From Methanobrevibacter millerae (GTDB taxonomy: Archaea; Methanobacteriota; Methanobacteria; Methanobacteriales; Methanobacteriaceae), in NCBI RefSeq assembly GCF_001477655.1, contig NZ_CP011266.1, positions 1,162,001 to 1,226,000 of the forward strand: a stretch of DNA of 64,000 bases, written 5' to 3'. Of the stretch, positions 56,819 through 64,000 are shown piece after piece (positions within the stretch are counted from its first letter, which is position 1; each line of letters opens with the position of its first letter). The position numbers and the translations under genes were made by a program. Below the pieces are notes generated by a model that saw nothing but the letters and a program-made list of their open reading frames with translations, searched no databases and had not been told where the DNA came from.

Positions 56819-57608
56819 GAAATTTATTTTTTTTCATGCTTTTTACTTTACATATTGCCTGCGTCATGGTTCCCATAGGACAGTAAACACACCATGATCT
56901 TGGCTTAAAGAGAAGCATGGTCAGTAATCCCAATATTGTTGATGTAAGCATCACACTGTAAAATCCAAATGCATACTGTGAAACCCACGGAGCTATTATA
57001 TTTCCGTGATATGCCCATGACCAAGGAACGTTAAATGTCCAAAGAACAGTAACTGCCTGTGAAAGGCTTTTGGTTCCTGCAAATACCAAATAAGTATTCC
57101 AAAGCATTACAAAAAACATTGCAAAGAAAAATATTAAAAAACCGTATCTAAAATATTTTGAATACATCCATTTTGGAGGACTTCTTTTTCTTGATAAGCC
57201 TAAACGTCCACCAATCAATCCTAATAATTGACCTCTATCACAGTAACGGTTGCAAAATGCCTTATTTCCCTTAAATATTGCAAACAATAAAGGAAGTATA
57301 AAGCATATCATACCTAACCATGCAAATATTATATTGAAAAATCCCAAAGCAAAATATGCTATTGAAAAAATCCACAGATAATCATACCATTTCTTAAAGC
57401 GAACTTTATTATCTATTTTTGAATATTCACCCTCAATGATTGATGCTGGACATTCAGTTACACATTTTCCACATCCGATACATAAATCCTGATTGATATG
57501 TGCATATATTCCATCTTTAACTTCAATTGCATCTTTTGGACATACTTTAATGCAGCATCCGCAAGAAACACATAACTCTTTTTTAACAACAGACTTCATT
57601 TTCTCCAT
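56814..57608 (-). CDS. NapH-like membrane 4Fe-4S protein
   Basis: Integral membrane ferredoxin-type protein of 264 aa. Two [4Fe-4S] motifs occur at the N terminus (CVSCGCCIKVCP and CIGCGKCVTECP), then four to five membrane spans, with CNRYCDRGQLLG after the second span and CVYCPMGTMTQAIC near the C terminus, as in the NapH/MauN/RdxA family. It may pass electrons across or along the membrane. ATG 57608 follows GGTGAG; ATG 57599 is also possible. It is convergent with hisG and divergent from the B12-radical-SAM gene. Confidence 0.88.
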   Translation of the reverse strand: MEKMKSVVKKELCVSCGCCIKVCPKDAIEVKDGIYAHINQDLCIGCGKCVTECPASIIEGEYSKIDNKVRFKKWYDYLWIFSIAYFALGFFNIIFAWLGMICFILPLLFAIFKGNKAFCNRYCDRGQLLGLIGGRLGLSRKRSPPKWMYSKYFRYGFLIFFFAMFFVMLWNTYLVFAGTKSLSQAVTVLWTFNVPWSWAYHGNIIAPWVSQYAFGFYSVMLTSTILGLLTMLLFKPRSWCVYCPMGTMTQAICKVKSMKKNKFQ

Positions 57609-57755
57609 TTACTCACCATATAATATTTATTATGTCTTTCAAGGGTTAAATTGTTTTTCTTGCTGAGTTAAATTATAATTAAATAATAATTCAAAAATTT
57701 TATATACATAAAAATATTTATTTAATAATACTAATGATTTTTTTATGGGGATATC

Positions 57756-59186
57756 ATGAAAGTCACTTTTTTAAATCCGCCTCAAACAAATTCCAAATAT
57801 AAATTTTTGGGTGTAGTAGCACCATCTCTTGGGATAGGTTATATGGCTGCAGTGCTTGAACAGAACGGTTATGATGTTGATGTTTTGGATGCTTCAGCTT
57901 TGGAACTGACCTATGATGAAATTGGAGATGAAATTTTAAAAAGAAATCCTGATATCGTATCCATTAGTGCATTGACACCAACAATTGGGGTTGCACTTGA
58001 TTCTGCAGATAAAATCAAGGAAGTCAAACCGGACACTGTTGTTGTCCTCGGAGGATATCATCCTACATTTGAATATGAAAGTGTTCTCGAGGAAGAAAGC
58101 GTTGATGTTGTAGTCAGGGGTGAAGGAGAATACACTCTTTTGGAGCTTGTTGAGACTATTGAAAATGGTGGAGATTTAAAAACTGTTCAGGGATTGGCAT
58201 TTCATGATGAAGATGATGGATCACTAATTTTAACTTTAGACCGCCCGATTATAGAAGATTTGGATGAACTCCCTTTTCCGGCATTTCATTTATTCCCAAT
58301 GGAAAAGTATAGGATTTTAAATATTACAACAAATGTCGCTACAATCATTACAACAAGAGGTTGTCCTATGCAGTGTTCATTCTGCTCATCAGCCGCACTA
58401 CATGGCCATAAATTAAGAAGAAGGTCTTATACCAATGTAGTTGATGAGATTGAAATTAGGCTTAGGGAACAGAATATTGATACCATTGCTTTTATGGATG
58501 ATACATTCACGCTGAACAAGAAATTTGTAAGTGATTTTTGTGCTGAAATCGAAAGGCGTAACCTTAAATTCTGGTGGGGATGTACATCAAGGGTAGATAC
58601 ATTGGATGAGGATTTGCTGCAGACAATGAAGGATGCGGGATGCATTACCATTTTCATTGGAGTAGAAAGTGCTGACCAGCAAATGCTTGAAAAAATGAAT
58701 AAAAACATCACCCTTGATAAGACTGAAAATGCATTTAGGCTTGCCCGCAAGGTTGGAATCAGGACTATTGCATCATGTGTAATAGGAATGCCTGAGGATA
58801 CTAAAAAAAGCATTAAAAAGACTATTGATTTTGTCAAAAAACTGAATCCGAATTATGCATTGTACAGTCTGGCTACTCCATATCCAGGAACTCGATTTTA
58901 TAATGAGACTTTCAAGAAGAATTTGATTAACATTAAGGACTGGTCTAAATATACTCTTTTAGATCCGGTATTGCAGACTGTTGACTGTACAAGTAAAGAG
59001 CTTAGAAGCATTCAAAAGAAAGCATTTCTCAAATTCTATTTGCGTCCTGGTTATTTAATACGTCAGGTTTCCCAGGATGGATTGATACTTTTTAAAACGG
59101 TACTGGGCGTTTCAAGACAAATCATTTCAAAACAGACCAATGGTAATACGGATTACAATAAGACCAATGTTAATAAGGGAAAATAA
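57756..59186 (+). CDS. B12-binding radical SAM protein (BchE/methylase type)
   Basis: Cobalamin-dependent radical SAM enzyme of 476 aa. The N-terminal Rossmann-like B12 domain reads PSLGIGYMAAVLEQNGYDV, then VVLGGYHPTFEYESVL and VVRGEGEYTLLEL. TTRGCPMQCSFCSS (CxxxCxxC) from residue ~200 binds the cluster, and VDTLDEDLLQTMKDAG with GVESADQQML follow in the barrel. Class B methylases and BchE-like ring-forming enzymes share this plan; the substrate is not predictable. GGGGATATC precedes the ATG, and TTTTATATACATA is its TATA box. Confidence 0.92.
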   Translation: MKVTFLNPPQTNSKYKFLGVVAPSLGIGYMAAVLEQNGYDVDVLDASALELTYDEIGDEILKRNPDIVSISALTPTIGVALDSADKIKEVKPDTVVVLGGYHPTFEYESVLEEESVDVVVRGEGEYTLLELVETIENGGDLKTVQGLAFHDEDDGSLILTLDRPIIEDLDELPFPAFHLFPMEKYRILNITTNVATIITTRGCPMQCSFCSSAALHGHKLRRRSYTNVVDEIEIRLREQNIDTIAFMDDTFTLNKKFVSDFCAEIERRNLKFWWGCTSRVDTLDEDLLQTMKDAGCITIFIGVESADQQMLEKMNKNITLDKTENAFRLARKVGIRTIASCVIGMPEDTKKSIKKTIDFVKKLNPNYALYSLATPYPGTRFYNETFKKNLINIKDWSKYTLLDPVLQTVDCTSKELRSIQKKAFLKFYLRPGYLIRQVSQDGLILFKTVLGVSRQIISKQTNGNTDYNKTNVNKGK

Positions 59187-59537
59187 TTTTTATAATTAAA
59201 ATTGCATTTTATGAATAATTTTTTGAGTTCTGTATTTTCAATATGTATTTAATTATTCTGATATTTTAATTTGTAAGTATTAAAATTATAGTTTGTATTT
59301 TTAATATTTTGATTATTTATTTTAATTTTTGAATAAAAATTTAATTCTATGTAGAGGATTAAAATTAATCTTAATAATTATCATTTCATGAATATTCATT
59401 AATTTCAATATTCTGCCTTAAATAGGGTTTTTTCCAGCTTTTTTTTGTTTTTATGATTTATTAAACAATAATGACCATTTTACCTAAAGTACAGATATTG
59501 GCAGGTTTATAAGTGTCATACTCCTGATGGTATTATT
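59187..59537. other. AT-rich intergenic region
   Basis: About 350 bp of low-complexity sequence. A TATA-like GGTTTATAAGTG at about 59504 fits the micro-ORF that starts at 59538. I see nothing else that can be supported. Confidence 0.4.
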
Positions 59538-59630
59538 ATGCCAACAGTAATAAAACTAGTTAAAAAGAATCAAAAATTATATAATTCGGACTTGCCATTC
59601 TTGGTTGGTGAGGTAAAAGAGGGTGATTAA
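59538..59630 (+). CDS. Candidate 30-aa micro-ORF, member of a two-copy local family
   Basis: Short frame starting M-P-T-V-I-K-L-V-K-K and continuing with NQKLYNSDLP. A TATA-like element lies about 30 nt and a GATGGT ribosome binding site about 8 nt before the ATG. A recognisable second copy, broken by a one-base shift, lies at 61829-61903. Conservation of M-P, KLVK, QKL, N, D and P between the copies argues that it is or was coding. No family recognised; it could also be the start of a larger lost gene. Confidence 0.4.
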   Translation: MPTVIKLVKKNQKLYNSDLPFLVGEVKEGD

Positions 59631-59865
59631 TGGATTGCAGTTATTTTTCATCTAAATATTTATGCCAAGTTCTTTTGCTTTAATTATCTGATTTGAATTT
59701 CACATTAACGCCAATGGTTGTTAATGTTTTTCTTTTCCAAACTCTTGCATATGTATCGAAGTGCAGGGGAAAACAACTTTTGAAATCTCAATCGTTAATG
59801 TTAATGTTGTTTTTAAAAAAAAGATTTGTGAAATGAGTAAAATGTCCTCATTTCTATTTTTGGTT

Positions 59866-60267
59866 TTATAATTCGTAGGATTTTGGTGGGTTTCCGGAGA
59901 AATCAGCAATAGTTGCTTTACCGGTTACTGTGAACACTTCAAATGTTGGATTGTCAGCAGTTTCATATAATGCTTTAACCAATTCATTGGAGTCAATTAC
60001 TTTTTGTTTTAAGTCGAGGTTGTCAGTGAATTCCACTTTACCTGCAATTCTTAACCATGCAAATTCAGGGGTTGCAACAACCATTTCACAGTTAGGGTTA
60101 GCGTCCAATTCTTTAAACATTGGTTTGGTGTTTGCAGTACAGAAGTATGGTTTTCCGTCCTCTTCAAAGTAAAATAATATTGGTCTTACTTTTGCATTTC
60201 CGTCAAGTCCGCTGGTTGCTAAATATATTAAAGAGTTTTCTTGTAAAAATTCTATTACATCGCTCAT
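59866..60267 (-). CDS. Pyridoxamine 5'-phosphate oxidase family flavoprotein
   Basis: Small split-barrel protein of 133 aa, likely FMN- or F420-binding. The N-terminal IEFLQENSLIYLATSG, then KVRPILFYFEEDGKPYFCTA and MFKELDANPNCEM, fit the general-stress/PNPOx-like group. Its function is probably reduction of a small molecule or flavin handling. It faces a spacer before the nitroreductase pseudogene, both parts of a local set of flavin enzymes. AGGAGAT precedes the ATG. Confidence 0.88.
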   Translation of the reverse strand: MSDVIEFLQENSLIYLATSGLDGNAKVRPILFYFEEDGKPYFCTANTKPMFKELDANPNCEMVVATPEFAWLRIAGKVEFTDNLDLKQKVIDSNELVKALYETADNPTFEVFTVTGKATIADFSGNPPKSYEL

Positions 60268-60498
60268 TTTTTAAATCTCCTAATAATTTGTTGTTTATAG
60301 TTTATTTTAAGGCATATAAATCGTTTTTGTAACCTGTGAGTTACTTGGTTACCATTTGGTAATTACTCGATGGCCTTGATTGGATTGATGTTATCATTAG
60401 GGTAGTTATTGGCAAGCATCGTGAATGGATTCATAACAGAAACATCAAAAAGTGATATATGGAAAATTATTTTTTACAGTAATATTATACTGTTAAAC

Positions 60499-61017
60499 AT
60501 GAACCTTATAGATTTGATGTATAAAAGAAGAAGCACACGAAAATTCAGTGATGAGGAAATCTCAAAATAAGACCTTGAATTAATACTTGAATCCGCATTA
60601 CTTGCACCAACTGCAATGAACAGAAAACCATGCGAATTTATAGTGGTCAGCAACAAGAAAACCTTAAAAGAACTGTCCGAATCAAAGGACATGGGTGCCA
60701 AATTAATAGCAGGAGCAAATAAGGCAATAGTTGTTATTGCAGACGGAAACCTTGCAGACACATGGGTTGAGGATTCATCAATCGCATTGACACACATGCA
60801 TCTGATGGCCACAGAACTTGATATCGGAAGCTGCTGGGTTCAGGTACACTTAAAAACAAAAGGCGATCAGGATTGTGAAGATGTCGTCAGGGATATTCTT
60901 AATCTCGACTCACATTACAGGATTGTTGGAATTCTTGCATTTGGCCACAGCAACAAAACCCCAAGACCATACACTCCTGAAGATATTGACAAATCCAAAA
61001 TACGCTACATTGATTAA
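60499..61017 (+). pseudogene. Nitroreductase family pseudogene (in-frame TAA)
   Basis: Paralogue of the nitroreductase at 684-1205. The frame from ATG 60499 has the FMN motif RRSTRKF, then TAA at 60568-60570, and continues without any other break as DLELILESALLAPTAMNRKP to 61017. In the intact copy the same position holds an ordinary polar residue within SKDQL, so one substitution such as GAA to TAA explains the stop. ATG 60616 could give a 133-aa product lacking the FMN-phosphate loop, likely non-functional. Confidence 0.85.
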
Positions 61018-61507
61018 TTCCAAAAATAAACATTGTTAATATTGATGGTGGAGTAATAGCCGCATTATCTAGTGGAAGATGCTCTTTGTAACTTCAATAA
61101 ATATTTAAAATAACATTTGCTATTCCTATAAATGTTATCTTTCATTTTTTTAACTTATTATTGTAAAAAAAGGCATTAATGATAAACATGTAGTTATTCA
61201 AAACTTATTTTTTGAAAATTTTAATTGAAAGGAATCTTAAAAAATTGTGAATATTTAACTTGCATGGTTCTGATTCATTATTGATTATTGGTGATGTTGT
61301 AAAAGAAATTTCAGGACATAGTTTCATTGATTCACAAACAAAATTACTTTATTTGTTAACTTATAATGTAACAATCTTAATTTTTAAAAATTTAGTTACT
61401 TATAATGCTATAATTTCATATTATAAAATTAATAGTTATATAAGTTTATAATTTTTATTTTTAAAAAAACATGAACTTATCTGTTATTAATTTAGGCAAA
61501 TAACAGC
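61018..61507. other. Intergenic region, probably decayed DNA
   Basis: About 490 bp with only short open frames, none with a recognisable product. The AT content and lack of a ribosome binding site argue against a gene. It leads into the ATPase remnant. Confidence 0.4.
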
Positions 61508-61802
61508 GGAATTATTGAGAATATGGTATATTTTGAACTCTTAAGAAGAGGGTATGAAATAACCATTGGTTGTGTTGGGGATTATGAGATCGATTTTGTC
61601 TGCAAAAAAATGGGTGAAAGAATCTATGTTCAGGTAACACGGGAACTGTCTCATGAGGACACAATTGAAATGGAATTCAGACCGTTGCTTCGGGTTAAGG
61701 ACAATTATCCAATATGTGATATCAACAGATGAGTTTGACATGTCAAGAGATGGAATAAAGCATATGAATATTTTAGATTTCTTATTGGGTGATGGAATTT
61801 AA
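61508..61802 (+). pseudogene. C-terminal remnant of a DUF4143-type AAA ATPase
   Basis: The frame reads GIIENMVYFELLRRGYEI, then GDYEIDFVCKK and IYVQVTRELS, the conserved C-terminal (PD-(D/E)XK-like) DUF4143 domain of a common archaeal and bacterial ATPase family. Near 61718 the frame shifts by one base: ISTDEFDMSRDGIKHMNILDFLLG continues in another frame to TAA 61800-61802. The N-terminal ATPase domain is not found upstream, so this is a truncated and frameshifted remnant. Confidence 0.75.
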
Positions 61803-61828
61803 TTGAACTATTGGATAAATAATATGTT

Positions 61829-61903
61829 ATGCCAATCCTATGAAGCTAGTCAAAAGGAGTCAGAAGTTGCATAATACAGATTCGCCACTGTATTGGGGAT
61901 GAA
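61829..61903 (+). pseudogene. Second, broken copy of the 30-aa micro-ORF
   Basis: ATG 61829 gives M-P-I-L then TGA. One base later in frame, KLVKRSQKLHNTDSP matches KLVKKNQKLYNSDLP of the micro-ORF at 59538. A one-base deletion explains the break. It lies 26 bp after the ATPase remnant in the same decayed zone. Confidence 0.4.
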
Positions 61904-61996
61904 TCATTTTTATTAAATTATTTTTTTCAGGATTGCTTTCAATTAAAAACAATTATACAGCAACTATATGAAAACTGAAACATTCAACGTTCCAAA

Positions 61997-63718
61997 TTAC
62001 TTTTTGATTGTTATTACAACATTGTTCAGTCCCAATATCTCTGAGTAATCGATGTTGTCTGACAATTTTTTCAATATGGAAATGTTTGATTCGGGATTGT
62101 CCTCTGCCAAAAGATTTATTGCCTTTCCGGAATATTTGATTGAAATCAAAATCGAATCCTCATCATTTCTGATAACGGAATCAATCAAATCCACTTTATC
62201 ATTGCTTTCAAGGATATGGATTATCATATCTTCAACGGCCATACCAATCAGAGCTGACAGTTCATTGCCTGAAAAGAATTCCTGGACCTCTTTTGAAATG
62301 TTAACTGCATCTTCAATATTTCCCTCGATTGTAAACTCGAACACTTCTCCTTCAGCATTTTTCCTGTTTAGGAAAAATCCAGTATATTCACCGTTAGATT
62401 TACGGACAATCCATCTGGAATAGATGAAAGTTACAGCGACTGTTGCTAATTCACTTAACACCAGTGCAAACCAAAATCCGTTGCTTCCCCAGATATGGGA
62501 TAAGACAGTCGCAAACACGACCGGGAAAACCAAACCCTGAAGCAGTGATATCATATTGGCCAGTCTGTCGTTTTCAATTGACTGGGCGTAGAAAATATAC
62601 AGATAATTAATTGCAAAACTCAAAAAGCTGAATGAAACTATTCTAATTGCATTCATTGCAATCGGAACATGCTCAGGATTGTGCATATTGAATATGAAAA
62701 GCACTATCTGAGGGAATATGCACAACAGTGCATTGAAAAAGATTCCAAATCCCATAACTAGTTTAACTGACTTTTTAATGACATAATCAACACCACTATA
62801 ATCTTTTTCCTTATAATATACAGTGGTAATCGGTAAAATTGATTGTGTCGTACCTAAAATGAATATTTCAACTAAAAATGTTGCATTATAACACATATTC
62901 AATGCAACAAGTCCAATTTCTCCTAAAATCCCTGCAATTATTGCATTTAAAACCAGAAATTTAAGCATAATGTACAAGGTAATTGAAGCAGATGAAAAAC
63001 CTGTCCTGCAGATATCGACCAAATAGCCAAAAATCTTTGAAGATTTAACCTTAATAATCTTTAATGTCCTGCTGGATTTAAAAAAGTAAACTGAAATGTA
63101 TATTGCCCCTACAATACTGCCTAATGATGTAGCAAGTGCAGCGCCTCCTATTCCATAGTTTAAAATTTTCATGAAAACAATATCAAAAGTTATATTTACA
63201 ATATTGGACAACATGAATGTTTGAAACTGAAGCTGGACAAAATCATCGTTTCTGATGAAATAAGCCAGAACAATCTTATAGCATTCAAATACAATACCTA
63301 CAAGATACAGGTTAAAATATTGTGCGAAATACTGTTTCATATTTGGAGAATGACACAGAAACTGGATAATCATATCCTGAAATATAAATGACAATATTGT
63401 TATGATAATTGAAATCAGCAAGATTCCAATTATAGATACCGAAAAGAGTTCATTACTTTTCTTTTTATCGAATTCCGCTTTTGCAAGGTTACATAGTATG
63501 CTTCCTCCAAAACCTATCAGCCAATATACGGTATTTATAAAGCAAACAAAGGGCTCCATAGTCTGAACAACAGATAAAAATGTGGATCCCATAAAAAGGC
63601 TTATGAAAAATGCGTCAATGAGCATGGCAAAGTTTCCAGCAATTGAAGTCAGCAATGTCGGAAAGAGCAATTCCTTGAATTTGGAGTTCAGTAAATTATA
63701 ATTTCTTGCATAATTCAT
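61997..63718 (-). CDS. MATE-family transporter fused to a C-terminal kinase-like ATPase domain
   Basis: Protein of 573 aa. Residues 1-440 contain about 12 spans of the MATE drug/sodium antiporter family (FPTLLTSIAGNFAMLIDAFF at the start). The final ~115 residues are soluble and resemble the HATPase_c domain of RsbW/anti-sigma kinases: FTIEGNIEDAVNISKEVQEF, then SALIGMAVEDMIIHILE (N-box-like, but with His for the usual Asn) and ISILKKLSDNIDY. Whether it binds ATP is doubtful from the altered N-box. ATG 63718 is preferred over the GTG 63727 that overlaps the upstream stop. The overlap suggests coupling to the upstream gene. Confidence 0.85.
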   Translation of the reverse strand: MNYARNYNLLNSKFKELLFPTLLTSIAGNFAMLIDAFFISLFMGSTFLSVVQTMEPFVCFINTVYWLIGFGGSILCNLAKAEFDKKKSNELFSVSIIGILLISIIITILSFIFQDMIIQFLCHSPNMKQYFAQYFNLYLVGIVFECYKIVLAYFIRNDDFVQLQFQTFMLSNIVNITFDIVFMKILNYGIGGAALATSLGSIVGAIYISVYFFKSSRTLKIIKVKSSKIFGYLVDICRTGFSSASITLYIMLKFLVLNAIIAGILGEIGLVALNMCYNATFLVEIFILGTTQSILPITTVYYKEKDYSGVDYVIKKSVKLVMGFGIFFNALLCIFPQIVLFIFNMHNPEHVPIAMNAIRIVSFSFLSFAINYLYIFYAQSIENDRLANMISLLQGLVFPVVFATVLSHIWGSNGFWFALVLSELATVAVTFIYSRWIVRKSNGEYTGFFLNRKNAEGEVFEFTIEGNIEDAVNISKEVQEFFSGNELSALIGMAVEDMIIHILESNDKVDLIDSVIRNDEDSILISIKYSGKAINLLAEDNPESNISILKKLSDNIDYSEILGLNNVVITIKK

Positions 63719-63726
63719 AATGAACA

Positions 63727-64000
63727 CTATTTTTTAGAAGCAATTAACATTCTCGGCAATTTATGCACTGGCAATTCGATTTTAAAGTTCATGAATTTGA
63801 CAAGGGCTTCAGCGCCCAGCCTTCCATTTGGAATATGGTCATAAGTAGTTTTTGGAATATATATTCCTCCGCCAACCTTAACGGTTTTTAATGTTTTTAA
63901 AAGCAAGGCTGCGATTTTTTCATCGCTTTCATTCGCTATGCTTTTGTTTAAATTTATTAAAACGCAATCGAATTCACCGTCGATTTTATCCAAACCCTCT
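63727..64000 (-). CDS. Partial protein, possibly SAM methyltransferase-like
   Basis: Only the C-terminal part is present; the gene continues beyond the window. The visible 90 codons read EFDCVLINLNKS, then KTVKVGGGIYIPKTTYDH and end with KLPRMLIASKK. The order of a VLI strand, a long helix and a GGG-I-Y-I-P strand resembles the C-terminal half of class I methyltransferases, but the identity is uncertain. Its TAG overlaps the possible GTG start of the MATE-fusion gene, so the two are probably co-transcribed. Confidence 0.55.
   Translation of the reverse strand, partial: EGLDKIDGEFDCVLINLNKSIANESDEKIAALLLKTLKTVKVGGGIYIPKTTYDHIPNGRLGAEALVKFMNFKIELPVHKLPRMLIASKK

Noticed and set aside
59641-59860. 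Minus-strand sequence with an AKELGIN-like stretch suggesting an antitoxin (CopG/CcdA-type) remnant.
   Set aside because: Frames are broken several times and the match is too short to separate from chance.
60370-60470. Minus-strand short frame upstream of the nitroreductase pseudogene, ending NPIKAIE.
   Set aside because: No ribosome binding site, no family match, and only about 30 codons; probably chance or an unidentifiable relic.
1-64000. CRISPR arrays, tRNA or rRNA genes.
   Set aside because: No evenly spaced direct repeats with unique spacers and no tRNA- or rRNA-like GC-rich folded segments were seen by eye; a covariance-model search was not possible.

Overview
The window looks like chromosomal DNA of a host-associated methanogen of the order Methanobacteriales, most likely Methanobrevibacter or a close relative. 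This rests on the very AT-rich intergenic DNA, archaeal TATA boxes (TTTATATA-type) with GGTGAT-like ribosome binding sites, several large adhesin-like surface proteins (beta-helix, Ig-like and DUF11 repeats), a bile-salt-hydrolase-family enzyme, and F420/flavin-type redox genes typical of gut methanogens. No rRNA, tRNA or CRISPR array was seen.

Layout. 1-1205: tail of an unidentified gene, D-aminoacyl-tRNA deacylase (dtd) and a nitroreductase. 1206-4401: a short adhesin-like gene with an apparent ATA start, then a complete IS1182-type insertion sequence with 19-bp inverted repeats and a 4-bp target duplication. 4454-8706: MarR regulator plus MFS exporter behind a palindromic operator, an NhaC-type Na+/H+ antiporter and a coiled-coil protein. 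8809-12947: amidohydrolase plus choloylglycine hydrolase, then a cassette of coiled-coil protein, TelA-family protein and zinc-ribbon membrane protein. 13074-18201: a multi-span membrane protein and a beta-helix/Ig adhesin whose signal peptide is frameshifted at a poly-T tract. 18219-26116: a cysteine-rich protein, a methyltransferase remnant, a DUF169 protein, and a surface-glycan block of three DUF2142 membrane proteins with one GT2 glycosyltransferase. 26132-29291: a MarR regulator followed by a redox operon (ferritin-like, metallo-beta-lactamase fold, EFR1 flavodoxin/ferredoxin, flavin reductase) behind a 10-9-10 inverted repeat. 29313-30605: an orphan CARF-HEPN (Cas02710/Csm6-like) protein. 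31185-33375: nucleotide-sugar dehydratase plus aminotransferase. 33446-36379: an acidic protein, a TPR-HIRAN protein and a disulfide-type flavoprotein. 37119-45033: a giant DUF11 adhesin with 345-bp near-identical repeats, a candidate 19-aa gene under a DtxR-like palindrome, a cysteine-synthase-family enzyme, and a frameshifted adhesin pseudogene. 45082-57608: mixed metabolic genes (peptidase/deacylase-like, CPBP pseudogene, Nim-like flavoprotein, MFS, broken FMN reductase, pyridoxamine kinase-like, radical SAM/SPASM, aldo/keto reductase, SurE, cytosine/HMP-type permease, methyltransferase, HisG, NapH-like ferredoxin). 57756-61996: a B12-radical-SAM gene, then a decayed zone with a flavoprotein, a nitroreductase pseudogene, an ATPase remnant and two related micro-ORFs. 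61997-64000: a MATE transporter fused to a histidine-kinase-like ATPase domain and a partial gene running off the window.

Two themes stand out. First, surface and envelope functions dominate (adhesins, glycan polymerisation, transporters) and many carry single-base lesions. Two of these lie in poly-T tracts in the first codons, which could be phase variation, decay or homopolymer sequencing error. Second, redox and stress genes sit beside small MarR or metal-type operators. The orphan CARF-HEPN gene, the TelA cassette and the micro-ORFs are the best candidates for under-described biology.
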